A DNA stretch of 46,938 bases from Cytophagales bacterium (GTDB taxonomy: Bacteria; Bacteroidota; Bacteroidia; Cytophagales; Microscillaceae): contig JAAFIN010000006.1 in the NCBI GenBank assembly GCA_013297825.1, positions 1-46,938 on the forward strand. The letters run 5' to 3'. The position numbers were made by a program, and so were the translations under genes. This document shows, one piece after another, positions 1-9,204 of this stretch (the first letter of the stretch is position 1; every line of letters begins with the position of its first letter). The notes under the pieces were generated by a model that made no database searches, had not been told where the DNA came from, and worked only from the letters and a program-made list of their open reading frames with translations.

Positions 1-25
1 CTTTTTTTAATATTTATTTATTCCT

Positions 26-2719
26 ATGGAAAATAATCCAAATGAAGACCAAAATAATCTTCAACCAAAAAAACGTACTTACAATCGTAAAAACAAAACC
101 GTAGAAAACGAAAATTCTAACATTCAACCAACAACTGAACAACCAAAAAAACGTACTTACAACCGCAAACCAAAAAATGCAGAAGTAACAGAATCCCAAC
201 CTCAAATTACGCAAGAGGAAACCGAAAAAATCGTTGAAAATGTAGTTGAACAACCAAAAAAACGCAATAACAATCGCAAAAAAGCAGAAATAAAAGAAAC
301 TGCACCAGAAAAAATTGTTGAATCCATTGCTGAAACTGTTGTTGAAACAAAAACAGAAGAAGCAAAAGAAGTTCAAAACAAAAATCAAAATAACCAACAA
401 CCAAAAAAACAACCAAAAAATTTTCCAAAGGAACTCACACAACAAGATTTACCAAAACTTCCTAAAAAAGAAGAACCAAAAGAAGAACCCAAAGAAAAAC
501 CGCAACCACAACCTCAAATCCAAGAAACACAAGAACAACCAACACCCAAAAAAGATTGGGAAAAAGAACTTATTAAATATTTTGCTAAAAATCCAGGAAG
601 AAAAATCCATATCAACAAGATTTTTAAGGATATTCACGCAAATAACAATCAAAAATCTTTTGTGGTTGATGCCTTAGAAAAATTATTGATTGATGGAAAA
701 ATTAATCTTACAAAAGATAGCCATTTTCAATCTACTGTCCAAAACCCTGAAATGGAAATCGTGGAGGGAAAAGTAGAATTTGTAAATGCGTCTTATGCCT
801 TTGTCGTGTCCCCTGACCGAGAAGAAGATATTTGGGTGAGTGCTTATGACCTCAAAAATGCTCTTGATGGCGACACTGTAAAAGTTGGATTTTATCCAAG
901 CAAAAAAAATGGACGACAAGAGGGTAAAGTAATTGATATAATGATTCGCAAACGTGATGAATTTGTAGGAAAATTGGAATTTTATCACCGCAACGCTTTT
1001 GTAGCCCCTGAAATGCGTAGAATGTATCGTGATATCAGAGTAGAAGATACCAAAGGAGCAAAAAGAGGCGATAAAGTGGTCGTAAAAATCACAGATTGGG
1101 GCAGTATGCACCGCCCACTTACAGGTGATGTGATAGAAGTATTGGGCAAAGCTGGTACTAATAATGCTGAAATGCCTGCGATTTTGGCAGAATTTAATTT
1201 GCCAAGACAATTTCCACAAGAAGTATTAGATGAAAGCCAAAAAATTCAATCAAAAGTTACACCTGCTGAAATCAAAAAACGCAGAGATTTTCGTCATATT
1301 ACCACGCTTACGATTGACCCTGCTGATGCAAAAGATTTTGATGATGCAATTTCGCTTTTGCCACTTGATAATGGAAATTGGGAAATCGGAATACACATTG
1401 CTGATGCTTCACATTATATCCAACCTGGTACAGAACTTGACAAAGAAGCAGTTTATCGTGCTACTTCGGTGTACTTGGTGGATAGAGTTGTGCCAATGTT
1501 GCCCGAAAAACTCTCAAATGACCTTTGTTCTTTGAAACCAAATGAAGACCGACTTACATTTTCAGCAGTTTTTGAGCTTGACGAGGAGGGAAATATTCAC
1601 GGTGAATGGTTTGGAAAAACAGTAATTCATTCTAATCGTAGATTTTCTTATGAAGAAGCACAAGAACGCCTTGAAACCAAAAAAAGTGATTATGCCCAAG
1701 AGCTAAAAGTATTGAATTATATTGCAAAACAACTTACACAAAAGCGTTTTGCAAAAGGTGCTATCAATTTTGAAACCATTGAAGTAAAATTCAAACTTGA
1801 TGAAAATAGCAAACCTATTGGTATTTATTTCAAAGAAAGAAAAGATGCCCACAGATTGATAGAAGAATATATGTTGCTTGCCAATCAGCGTGTAGCGGAA
1901 TTTGTGGTAAGTCAATTAGAAAATAACCACCCAAAAGCAATGGTTTATCGCACCCACGAAAGCCCAAATATGGAAAAACTTGAGAATTTTTCTAAATTCG
2001 CTAAAACTTTTGGTTATGACATTTCTTTGAATGGCAAACAAATGGCAAGGTCTATCAATAAACTCATAGACGATACTACCAACACACCACAACAAAATAT
2101 TCTTCAATCACTTGCGGTGCGTACAATGGCAAAAGCAAAATATAGTACCGAAATGATAGGACATTTTGGGCTTGCAATGCCTCATTACACGCATTTTACG
2201 TCTCCTATTCGCAGGTATCCTGATATTTTGGCACACCGATTATTAGAAAAATATTTAAAAAATATGCCTTCTGAAAGTCAAAAAATCCTTGATAAAATAT
2301 GCCAACACGCTACTGATATGGAAAAACGTGCCACAGAAGCAGAACGTGCATCTATCAAATACAAACAAGTGGAATATATGCAAATGCAAGACCGCAACAA
2401 AATATATGATGGTGTGGTAACAGGCGTAACAGAATGGGGCGTTTATGTGGAAATGACCGAAACCAAATGCGAGGGAATGGTGCGTTTGTCGGAATTGTGG
2501 AACGATGAATACGAACTTGATGCACCTAATTATTGTGTTATAGGCAAATACACAGGCAAAAAAATAGCTTTTGGGGACTTGGTAAAGGTAAAACTCAAAG
2601 ATACCAACATTGAAAAAAGAACGATTGACCTTTCTATGATTATGGAAGAAAATAGAAACCAAAACACTAAACGCCAAAAACAAAGACAAAAAGAAAAAAC
2701 AAGAAAAAGGGTGAAATAA
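26..2719 (+). CDS. rnr: Ribonuclease R (3'-5' exoribonuclease)
   Basis: Processive 3'-5' exoribonuclease of the RNB/VacB family, degrading structured RNA and taking part in RNA quality control in the cytoplasm. Visible in order: a low-complexity K/N/Q/P/E-rich extension of about 175 residues with repeats of the type QPKKRTYNRK; a winged-helix segment at about 178-235; cold-shock/OB segments; the RNB catalytic domain with the metal-binding motif DPADAKDFDDA at residues 431-441; an S1 RNA-binding domain at about 793-872; and a basic K/R/Q tail. At 897 residues it is longer than usual because of the N-terminal extension. The ATG at 26 is fixed by an in-frame TAA at 8-10. It has no close operon partner. 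The family assignment is secure; the role of the extension is unknown. Confidence 0.95.
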   Translation: MENNPNEDQNNLQPKKRTYNRKNKTVENENSNIQPTTEQPKKRTYNRKPKNAEVTESQPQITQEETEKIVENVVEQPKKRNNNRKKAEIKETAPEKIVESIAETVVETKTEEAKEVQNKNQNNQQPKKQPKNFPKELTQQDLPKLPKKEEPKEEPKEKPQPQPQIQETQEQPTPKKDWEKELIKYFAKNPGRKIHINKIFKDIHANNNQKSFVVDALEKLLIDGKINLTKDSHFQSTVQNPEMEIVEGKVEFVNASYAFVVSPDREEDIWVSAYDLKNALDGDTVKVGFYPSKKNGRQEGKVIDIMIRKRDEFVGKLEFYHRNAFVAPEMRRMYRDIRVEDTKGAKRGDKVVVKITDWGSMHRPLTGDVIEVLGKAGTNNAEMPAILAEFNLPRQFPQEVLDESQKIQSKVTPAEIKKRRDFRHITTLTIDPADAKDFDDAISLLPLDNGNWEIGIHIADASHYIQPGTELDKEAVYRATSVYLVDRVVPMLPEKLSNDLCSLKPNEDRLTFSAVFELDEEGNIHGEWFGKTVIHSNRRFSYEEAQERLETKKSDYAQELKVLNYIAKQLTQKRFAKGAINFETIEVKFKLDENSKPIGIYFKERKDAHRLIEEYMLLANQRVAEFVVSQLENNHPKAMVYRTHESPNMEKLENFSKFAKTFGYDISLNGKQMARSINKLIDDTTNTPQQNILQSLAVRTMAKAKYSTEMIGHFGLAMPHYTHFTSPIRRYPDILAHRLLEKYLKNMPSESQKILDKICQHATDMEKRATEAERASIKYKQVEYMQMQDRNKIYDGVVTGVTEWGVYVEMTETKCEGMVRLSELWNDEYELDAPNYCVIGKYTGKKIAFGDLVKVKLKDTNIEKRTIDLSMIMEENRNQNTKRQKQRQKEKTRKRVK

Positions 2720-2757
2720 TGGGTTTTTGTGTTAGGAATGACTTAAAACAAAATGAA

Positions 2758-2850
2758 TACTTTTAAAAATAGTTATAAATTCCTATGTGATAAATATTGT
2801 TATGCTTTGTATGTAAAGCACAGGCATTTATGCCTGCGAAATATCAAACA
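2758..2850 (+). repeat. R4 palindromic intergenic repeat, copy 1
   Basis: Intergenic palindrome containing GCACAGGCATTTATGCCTG, after an AT-rich left part starting TTTTAAAAATAG. Related copies lie at 14288-14400, 34133-34170 and, inverted, 37015-37124. This copy follows rnr; its left arm has diverged. Confidence 0.65.
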
Positions 2851-2890
2851 TATCTACGTTAAATTTTATACATTTTGTTTATTATTAAAA

Positions 2891-3118
2891 TCATCTTTTA
2901 TTTAAAAATGATTTTAATAATAATGAATAGTCTAAAAATACTCTATCTTGGTTACTAAATTCATTTTGTATAAGGCGTTTTTCCCTTATTGGGCATTTCA
3001 AAGAAGCTATAATTGCACAAGCAAATGGCTTTAACAATTCTTCATTTCCCAAAATTTTTATTATTTTTTCTGAATTTTTATGTAATTCTTGAAACTTTTT
3101 ATATATTTTTCTATTCAT
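2891..3118 (-). CDS. Small hypothetical protein
   Basis: Open frame of 75 residues starting at an ATG, rich in lysine and leucine, with the segment CAIIASLKCPIREKRLIQNE in the middle. No family is recognised, and no signal peptide or membrane segment is seen. It stands alone between rnr and the R3 repeat, facing the opposite way to rnr. The protein-like composition in a repeat-poor stretch is the main reason for keeping it. It could be a decayed remnant or a chance frame. Confidence 0.35.
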   Translation of the reverse strand: MNRKIYKKFQELHKNSEKIIKILGNEELLKPFACAIIASLKCPIREKRLIQNEFSNQDRVFLDYSLLLKSFLNKR

Positions 3119-3300
3119 ATTTTTGAATTAAGGTTTTCATTGAAAACGCCAAGAAATTTTAAAAATTATATTTTTGAGTAAAATTTTTGCTTATTATTTG
3201 AGTATTCTTTTATTGATTTTTCATTATGTAGCAATTTGGTTGTTCTTATGAGAGAACAGCCAGAGTTACAAATACCGTTTATAAAAATGAAACCAGTTAT

Positions 3301-3405
3301 CTGACAATTTTTATGGAAAAGGAAAAAATTGCTTGGTATGTCTTATTTCAACGCAATCACACACTAAAAGTGTGTCCTACATTATTTTTTCACAAAAATT
3401 GTCAG
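3301..3405. repeat. R3 MITE-like element, copy 1
   Basis: 105-base element with terminal inverted repeats CTGACAATTTTTATGG and the complement of CTGACAATTTTTGTG. The interior holds a short palindrome, CACACTAAAAGTGTG. Related copies: 5546-5621, 9051-9182 and 44968-45107. The rest of 3119-3546 is AT-rich; it contains an imperfect inverted match around AACAGCGTTAAATT and, just before the next gene, short TTCCTAATTC-type words, and no gene was seen. Confidence 0.75.
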
Positions 3406-3546
3406 AAAATATTTATTTGTATATTTGCCAAAAAACAGCGTTAAATTAAATTTTTTCGGTTGTTTTTTGGCAAATTTTTGTTTTTAGGAAAAATAATCTG
3501 CTTCATTCCTAATTCTTAATTCCCAATTCCTAATTATTCAAAATCT

Positions 3547-5535
3547 ATGTTTTTGAAATCCTTGCATATTGAAAATTTTAAATCTTTTGAAGATGTAATT
3601 TTTGAGTTTAATCCTACTGTGAATATTTTTACAGGTGTGAATAACACAGGCAAAACCACTATTTTGGAGGCTATTGCATTGTGGCAAGAGTGTTTTGTGA
3701 AATTGTTACAACAAGCAAAAAGAACACAAAAAAACTATAAAAAAGGTGATTACATAATTGATAATACACTGCTCAAATATTTTAAATTTGAGGATATAAA
3801 CAGCATAAGAAGTCCAGCTTTTGAAGATATTTTTTTTGATAAGGAAACCAACAGAATTGTAAAAATTGGGGCAACCTTTCAAAATGAAGAAAATGAAAAT
3901 ATTACAATTACGATTTTAATCAGGAATATTGCAGGAAATTGTATTGTGGAATTAGATGATTTTAAAAACTTCTCTTTTTTAAAATTTAATGAGTTTTTTA
4001 AAAAATTTCCTAATCCTATTACGCTTTCTTATGCTTCGCCTGTGTCCAATATTGCACAAAATGAAAGGTTTATGACTTTTCCAAATGTAAAAGAAATGAT
4101 GACAGGGCATAATTCTGTGAGTATTTTGAGAAATAGATTGTCATTGCTTTATAACGAAAGAACAGAAACAAATTATCGTAATTTTTTGAATGATTTGAAT
4201 GATGCACTTTATGGAAATGATGCAAAACTAAAATTTTATGAAATAACAAAGTCAAGAGATGACAGCAAAGTTATATTTCATTATACGATTGGCGATGAAA
4301 CCACCACCAAAGATATATCTCTTTTGGGAAGTGGTACATTGCAAATTATGGAAATTTTGTTGCATTTGCATTACAAAGAAAGTGAGCCAGATTTAAGAAT
4401 AATTCTATTAGATGAGCCTGATAGCCATATTCATCGTGATATTCAAAAAAGGCTTTTAAGTATTTTGGCACAAAAAATATCAAATACACAGATATTTCTT
4501 ACCACACACAACGAAAATTTTATCCGCAATGCAGATGTTTCTCAACTTTTTCATTTGGAAAATACACCTAAAAATCATTATAAAACCATTGATATTGAAC
4601 GCCTTTCAAAAATTGATGAAACACAAAAAACAAGAAAAAGTTTCTCAGGGATTTATCCCACACATATCAATCCCATTATCAAAACATTAGGAAATGGTGG
4701 TATGGGTTTGGATTTTATTGATGCGTTAGAAGCTGACAAAATTATTTTTGTGGAGGGTGAAGATGATGCACAAATGATTTATTTTCTTTTGCAAAAAACA
4801 TACAGCACCCCAAATCCTAATAAATATGTTTTTTGGGTAATGAATGGCATTAGCAATATTTTAAAAAATATTGCAGGTTATAAACATATTTTTGAGCAAA
4901 TTAAAAATAAAAAAACGCTTTGGGAAAAGTCATATTTGATAATGGACAAAGACATATTAAGTAATGAACACGCCCAAAGAATGACCGAAAAAATTAAAAA
5001 TGTGCTTGGAATAGATGTTTTTGTACCTTCTGCTTATACTTTTGAAACTATTTTGTTATCTGATTTATCAAAATTAAGTTTGCTTATTACACAATGGTTT
5101 TCTAAATTAGACATAGCCCCATTGCACACAACACACGAAGAAATAGAAAAAACGTATCAATCTTTGGGGAAAATGTTGGAAGAAAGATATTTTGGGCAAA
5201 ATTCTTTAGAAAAACAAAATAAAGATATTTTTATATATTTAGACCGAAAAAACAAATTGGATATGTTGTTGAATGAAGGAAAAGCTGACAAAAATAGTGT
5301 GATTACACAACCTAATTTGACACTTTATTATCAAAAATATATCAAAGATTGTATTCAAGAAGGAAAATTTTATAAACTTGCTACAAAAGATGATTTGAGT
5401 TGGTTTTTTGATGAAATTCTAAAACCTTACAACAAAACTTTTGATTTGGAAAAAGATTTTTTAGCATTGTTGGAAAGTGTTTATATCAATAATTGGTATA
5501 GTGATTGGGATTTTATGCGAACATTAGCAAAATAA
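3547..5535 (+). CDS. OLD-family ATP-dependent nuclease (AAA ATPase with TOPRIM domain)
   Basis: ABC/SMC-type ATPase joined to a TOPRIM nuclease domain, the layout of the OLD (overcoming lysogenization defect) family. Residues 1-50 carry the RecF-like start FLKSLHIENFKSF and Walker A GVNNTGKT (30-37). Walker B is LLDEPDSH with D289-E290. The TOPRIM motifs are FVEGEDD with E403 and MDKD with D467/D469. Length 662 residues fits class 1 OLD proteins. Such proteins cut DNA and often act in phage defence, sometimes with a UvrD-like partner as in Gabija; no such partner is adjacent here, so it would be a stand-alone OLD. It is bracketed by R3 repeats about 140 bases upstream and 10 bases downstream. 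The defence role is inference. Confidence 0.88.
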   Translation: MFLKSLHIENFKSFEDVIFEFNPTVNIFTGVNNTGKTTILEAIALWQECFVKLLQQAKRTQKNYKKGDYIIDNTLLKYFKFEDINSIRSPAFEDIFFDKETNRIVKIGATFQNEENENITITILIRNIAGNCIVELDDFKNFSFLKFNEFFKKFPNPITLSYASPVSNIAQNERFMTFPNVKEMMTGHNSVSILRNRLSLLYNERTETNYRNFLNDLNDALYGNDAKLKFYEITKSRDDSKVIFHYTIGDETTTKDISLLGSGTLQIMEILLHLHYKESEPDLRIILLDEPDSHIHRDIQKRLLSILAQKISNTQIFLTTHNENFIRNADVSQLFHLENTPKNHYKTIDIERLSKIDETQKTRKSFSGIYPTHINPIIKTLGNGGMGLDFIDALEADKIIFVEGEDDAQMIYFLLQKTYSTPNPNKYVFWVMNGISNILKNIAGYKHIFEQIKNKKTLWEKSYLIMDKDILSNEHAQRMTEKIKNVLGIDVFVPSAYTFETILLSDLSKLSLLITQWFSKLDIAPLHTTHEEIEKTYQSLGKMLEERYFGQNSLEKQNKDIFIYLDRKNKLDMLLNEGKADKNSVITQPNLTLYYQKYIKDCIQEGKFYKLATKDDLSWFFDEILKPYNKTFDLEKDFLALLESVYINNWYSDWDFMRTLAK

Positions 5536-5545
5536 AAATGTTTTT

Positions 5546-5621
5546 CTGACAATTTTTGCAACATACACTTTTAGTATGTGTTACAAAATATCGTTTTTTC
5601 TTTTTCTGCAAAAGTTATCAG
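5546..5621. repeat. R3 MITE-like element, copy 2
   Basis: Shortened R3 copy starting CTGACAATTTTTGCAACA, with the palindrome ACATACACTTTTAGTATGTGT inside and a degenerate right end (AAAGTTATCAG). It lies directly after the OLD gene stop codon and may serve as its terminator. Confidence 0.65.
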
Positions 5622-5646
5622 AGAAACAAATTTTAAATAGTAAAAA

Positions 5647-6414
5647 TTACAATAATTTTTTCAAAATTCTTTCAAATTCAGCACCATCACCCATTTTAGG
5701 GTTTTCTTTATCTTCTTTGTCATATTTGTAAGGAATACCATTTTCCATACGTGCTACTTTGCCATCTTTATCCAAAAAAACATTAAGCGGATAAGCCATT
5801 ATGCCCAATTCTGTTGTAAATTCACGTGCATTGGGAATATGTTGAAAATCAAAATTGTGTTTTTTAAGAAATTCTTGTACTTTTTTCTCACTTTCAAAAG
5901 TTACAGACACAAAATTAACTTTGTCACCAAGATTTTTTTTGATTTGGTTTAATGCAGGCATTTCTTCAATGCAAGGCTTGCAAGCTGCAAACCAAAAATT
6001 GATAAGTGTAGGCTTACCTTTCAAATCCGCAAGTTTAAGGTCTTTTCCGTCCAAAGTTTTGAGCGAGGTCAAAGGAAATTCTTTGCCCATTAGCTTTTGA
6101 TTTGGGTTCATTGTCATTGCACCAGCCATAGTTGTATTATCTTTAAGGGACGCATCACCAGCTTTCATATTAACTTTTATGCGATTGAGGTAAATAATGC
6201 TATCCTTAGTGGTTTTTATTTCTTCGTTGTCTTCTTCAATGGTTGCATTAGGAAATTTTGCTTGTATTTTTTCCAAAGTTTTTGTTTTGTTGGCGAGATA
6301 CGTTTCTTCATCTACGATAACACCTTTACCATTTTTGTAGTATTTTTTTTGAGAAAACGCATTGCTAAAAATGAAGCAAAAAATAAAAGTGAATAAAAGA
6401 GTGATTTTTTTCAT
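5647..6414 (-). CDS. TlpA-like thioredoxin-fold protein, exported
   Basis: Exported thiol-disulfide oxidoreductase of the TlpA/redoxin family, expected to work in the periplasm on cysteine-containing proteins. A Sec signal peptide covers about residues 1-21 (ending SNAFSQ). A linker domain of about 90 residues of unknown role follows. The redoxin domain occupies about 108-255, with the active site WFAACKPC (C145 and C148) and the cis-proline segment AYPLNVF. Length 255 is usual for Bacteroidota members with an N-terminal extension. A -7 promoter match lies 44 bases upstream. It has no operon partner. The fold and family are secure; the substrate is not known. Confidence 0.88.
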   Translation of the reverse strand: MKKITLLFTFIFCFIFSNAFSQKKYYKNGKGVIVDEETYLANKTKTLEKIQAKFPNATIEEDNEEIKTTKDSIIYLNRIKVNMKAGDASLKDNTTMAGAMTMNPNQKLMGKEFPLTSLKTLDGKDLKLADLKGKPTLINFWFAACKPCIEEMPALNQIKKNLGDKVNFVSVTFESEKKVQEFLKKHNFDFQHIPNAREFTTELGIMAYPLNVFLDKDGKVARMENGIPYKYDKEDKENPKMGDGAEFERILKKLL

Positions 6415-6457
6415 AAGAAAAATAAGGAAAAGGAAGTATTTGTTTTTAAAATTTTTA

Positions 6458-6465
6458 CAAAATTA
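6458..6465 (-). promoter_or_regulatory. -7 promoter element of the TlpA-like gene
   Basis: On the minus strand this reads TAATTTTG, matching the Bacteroidota TAnnTTTG consensus, about 44 bases before the start codon. No clear TTTG is seen at the usual distance upstream. Confidence 0.45.
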
Positions 6466-6546
6466 TGTTTAATATTTTTAATTTTTAGTTAAACATAATT
6501 TAAAAAAAGTTAAGAAAACTTAAATAATGGTAAATGATAAATAGAG

Positions 6547-6669
6547 TTCTTTAAATGAAAGCATTTTGGAACACGGATTTTACGGATTAACACCGATTTT
6601 CACGGATTTTTTTCTTTTTTTGTAAAATTTTGATGTTTTTTATCAATTTTTAGACTTCATTTTAAAAAC
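6547..6669 (+). repeat. R5 dispersed repeat, copy 1
   Basis: 123-base sequence nearly identical to 18780-18902 (about six differences counted by eye). It contains the iterated motif CACGGATTTTACGGATT followed by CACCGATTTTCACGGATT. The wider gap 6415-6944 also holds AATGGTAAATG-type words (6530-6725) and an R10-like stretch, but no gene. Confidence 0.8.
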
Positions 6670-6767
6670 CCTAATGATAAATGGTAAGTGATAAATGGTG
6701 AATGGTAAATGGTGAATGAAACAGCACTTTTCATTACATAACAACATAACTATTTAATTTTTCTTTT

Positions 6768-6842
6768 TTATAACAATTATTGGATTGTTAAATATATTTA
6801 AGGATAAATCTTCATAAAACTAACCAAATAATTAGTTATCAA
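6768..6842 (+). repeat. R10 dispersed AT-rich repeat, copy 1
   Basis: The stretch around AACAATTATTGGATTG and GATAAATCTTCATAAAACTA resembles 17168-17255 in order and sequence (roughly 70 percent by eye). It ends in TAATTAGTTAT. Function unknown. Confidence 0.4.
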
Positions 6843-7007
6843 ACATTTAATTAAGGGTTGAAAAAAATAAATTTCAAAAAAAAATCTAATTTTTTATTTT
6901 AGAAATACAAAGGTTTTTTTATTTGTCCAAAAAAATCGTTTATTTTGTCCTTTTATTTGCTAAATTTTCTAAGAAAAAATTTACTATCTTTTTTTTTGTT
7001 TTTGTTT

Positions 7008-7496
7008 ATGAAAGTACAAGAAATACAAAACCTGTTGGATTTTATCGCAAAATCTGATTTGGCGGAAGTAACCATAGAAACCGAAAACCTCAAAGTAAGT
7101 GTAAAAAGATACACAGGGGTTATCCAACAAACTACCGCAATGCCTTTGGCTACTACGTCTATTATTGCACAACCACAAGTAATTGCACAACCAACCATCA
7201 CACAACCACAAGTTACCGAAACAAAAACAGCACCAGCAGAAACCTCAAAAGCTAACTTAATAGCCATTAGGTCGCCAATGGTAGGTACTTTTTATGCGTC
7301 CTCTAAACCTGACGCACCTTTATTTGTAAATGTAGGTGATGACGTAAAAGTTGGTAAAGTTGTCGGTATTGTGGAAGCTATGAAATTGTTTAATGAAATT
7401 GAATCAGAAGTTTCAGGTAAAATCGTGGAAATTGTTGCCAAAAACGCAACACCAGTTGAATTTGACCAAGTATTATTTTGGGTACAACCAAGCTAA
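7008..7496 (+). CDS. accB: Biotin carboxyl carrier protein of acetyl-CoA carboxylase
   Basis: Carries the biotin that shuttles carboxyl groups from biotin carboxylase to the carboxyltransferase in the first step of fatty-acid synthesis. The N-terminal part is followed by a flexible Q/T/P/A-rich linker (about 42-85). The biotinyl domain (about 86-162) has the motif VEAMKLFNEIE with biotin acceptor K126. Length 162 residues is typical. The frame is open upstream to 6945, but that extension has only a TTG start and a hydrophobic, AT-driven composition; the ATG at 7008 gives the normal start MKVQEIQNLLDFI. accC follows 138 bases later, presumably in the same transcript. Confidence 0.95.
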   Translation: MKVQEIQNLLDFIAKSDLAEVTIETENLKVSVKRYTGVIQQTTAMPLATTSIIAQPQVIAQPTITQPQVTETKTAPAETSKANLIAIRSPMVGTFYASSKPDAPLFVNVGDDVKVGKVVGIVEAMKLFNEIESEVSGKIVEIVAKNATPVEFDQVLFWVQPS

Positions 7497-7634
7497 TTAA
7501 AAGTTTAAAAATGTTTAAAGTTTAAGGTTTAAAAAGTTCAAAAAAATTATTTTTTGTATAACTTTTTAATGCTTCAAATCTCAAATATTAAACTTTAAAC
7601 CTTAAACCTTGAACCTTAAACCTTGAACTTTCTT
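7497..7634 (+). repeat. Array of AAGTTTAAGG-type words
   Basis: The accB-accC gap is made of degenerate seven-to-nine-base words (GTTTAAG, GTTCAAA, CCTTAAA, CCTTGAA) that appear in forward and then inverted orientation, giving a loose hairpin. The same words occur at 9538-9650, 36740-36850 and 44858-44890. Confidence 0.65.
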
Positions 7635-8978
7635 ATGTTTAAAAAAATACTTATTGCCAATCGTGGTGAGATAGCCCTTCGCATTATACGTACTTGTAAA
7701 GAAATGGGTATCAAAACAGTAGCAGTTTATTCTACTGCTGACCGTGAAAGCCTACACGTAAGGTTTGCTGACGAAGCAGTGTGTATTGGTAAGCCTATTA
7801 GCAAAGAATCTTATCTAAATATCACAAGCCTCATATCCGCAGCAGAAATTACCAACGCAGATGCTATTCACCCAGGATATGGTTTTTTGTCAGAAAATGC
7901 TAAATTTTCTCGTATTTGCCAAGAAAATGGTATCAAATTTATAGGTGCTACCCCTGAACAAATAGAAACAATGGGCGACAAAAGCACCGCCAAAGATACT
8001 ATGAAAAAAGCAGGTGTGCCTACTATTCCTGGCTCTGAGGGGCTTTTGGAGTCTTTTGAAGAAGGAAAAATGCTTGCAAGAGGAATGGGTTATCCTGTTA
8101 TCATCAAAGCTACTGCTGGCGGTGGTGGTAGAGGTATGCGTATCATCAAATCCGAAGAAGATTTTGAAAAAGCGTGGCACGACGCACGACAAGAAGCTGG
8201 TGCAGCATTTGGAAATGATGGACTTTATTTAGAGAAATTCGTGGAAGAACCTCGCCACATTGAAATCCAAATTGCTGGCGACCAATACGGAAAAGTATGC
8301 CATCTTTCAGAAAGAGATTGTAGCATACAACGCAGACACCAAAAACTTGTAGAAGAAACGCCTTCGCCTATTATGACTCCTGGATTGCGTAAAGCAATGG
8401 GTGATGCTGCGGTAAAAGCTGCGTCTTGCATCAATTATGAAGGTGTGGGAACAATAGAGTTTTTGGTGGATAAATACAATAATTTCTTTTTTATGGAAAT
8501 GAATACGCGTATTCAGGTAGAACACCCCATTACCGAAGAAGTTACTACTTTTGACCTTGTAAAAGAACAAATCAAAATCGCTGCAGGTATTCCAATTTCA
8601 GGCAAAAATTACGAACCACAACTTTATGCGATGGAATGTCGCATCAATGCAGAAGACCCAAGCAATGGATTTCGTCCAAGTCCTGGCAAAATCACCAATT
8701 TACATATTCCTGGCGGTCACGGTGTGAGGGTTGATAGTCATATTTACGCAGGATATACCATTCCGCCAAATTATGATTCTATGATTGCAAAACTTATCGT
8801 AAGTGGTCAATCACGTGAGGAGGTACTTGTACGTATGAAACGTGCTTTGCAGGAATTTGTGATTGAAGGCATCAAAACAACAATTCCTTTTCATATCAAA
8901 CTTATGGATGATGCACAATTCAAAACAGGGCATTTTACCACAAAGTTTTTAGAAACTTTTGATTTTTCTAATTTATAG
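7635..8978 (+). CDS. accC: Biotin carboxylase subunit of acetyl-CoA carboxylase
   Basis: ATP-dependent carboxylation of the biotin on AccB using bicarbonate. Visible: the N-terminal domain [17 protein letters not shown]; an ATP-grasp domain with the glycine loop GGGGRGM at 162-168; the catalytic stretch [15 protein letters not shown]; and the C-terminal biotin-carboxylase domain. Length 447 residues matches the E. coli enzyme. An upstream in-frame TTG at 7623 is less likely than the ATG at 7635, which gives the canonical start. accB lies directly upstream, and a strong terminator follows 17 bases after the stop codon. Confidence 0.96.
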   Translation: MFKKILIANRGEIALRIIRTCKEMGIKTVAVYSTADRESLHVRFADEAVCIGKPISKESYLNITSLISAAEITNADAIHPGYGFLSENAKFSRICQENGIKFIGATPEQIETMGDKSTAKDTMKKAGVPTIPGSEGLLESFEEGKMLARGMGYPVIIKATAGGGGRGMRIIKSEEDFEKAWHDARQEAGAAFGNDGLYLEKFVEEPRHIEIQIAGDQYGKVCHLSERDCSIQRRHQKLVEETPSPIMTPGLRKAMGDAAVKAASCINYEGVGTIEFLVDKYNNFFFMEMNTRIQVEHPITEEVTTFDLVKEQIKIAAGIPISGKNYEPQLYAMECRINAEDPSNGFRPSPGKITNLHIPGGHGVRVDSHIYAGYTIPPNYDSMIAKLIVSGQSREEVLVRMKRALQEFVIEGIKTTIPFHIKLMDDAQFKTGHFTTKFLETFDFSNL

Positions 8979-8995
8979 GAAAATACTAAATAAAA

Positions 8996-9034
8996 AATCC
9001 TCTGCTTTTTTAAGGAAGCAGAGGATTTTTTTTT
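8996..9034 (+). terminator. Rho-independent terminator after accC
   Basis: 12-base perfect stem AATCCTCTGCTT / AAGCAGAGGATT around an 8-base loop, followed by a run of nine T. It ends the accB-accC transcript. Confidence 0.9.
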
Positions 9035-9050
9035 ATGATAAATTATGGCT

Positions 9051-9182
9051 CTAACAATTTTTATGGAATACTTTTTTAACTTATGGTCATTCTGAAAGAA
9101 TCTGGGTGTTCTATGTAGAAGAATAGCAAAATTCTTTCAGAATGACAAAGTTGTTTTTTTCTTTTTCCATAAAAATTGTCAG
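9051..9182. repeat. R3 MITE-like element, copy 3
   Basis: 132-base element with ends CTAACAATTTTTATGGAA and the complement of CTGACAATTTTTATGGAAAA. The interior differs from copies 1, 2 and 4: it holds GTCATTCTGAAAGAAT and, inverted, ATTCTTTCAGAATGAC, so the terminal repeats are shared while the core changes. It lies between the convergent accC and rpoZ genes. Confidence 0.8.
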
Positions 9183-9204
9183 ACAACCAAAATTTTAATT
9201 TTTT

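Noticed and set aside
683-1219. Long minus-strand ORF of 178 codons within rnr
   Set aside because: Antisense shadow of a clearly coding frame.
3547-5535. Complete two-gene Gabija defence system
   Set aside because: Only the OLD-like gene is present; no UvrD-like helicase gene is next to it.
6945-7007. N-terminal extension of accB
   Set aside because: Starts at TTG, has T-rich sequence and gives a non-conserved hydrophobic peptide; the ATG at 7008 gives the standard protein.
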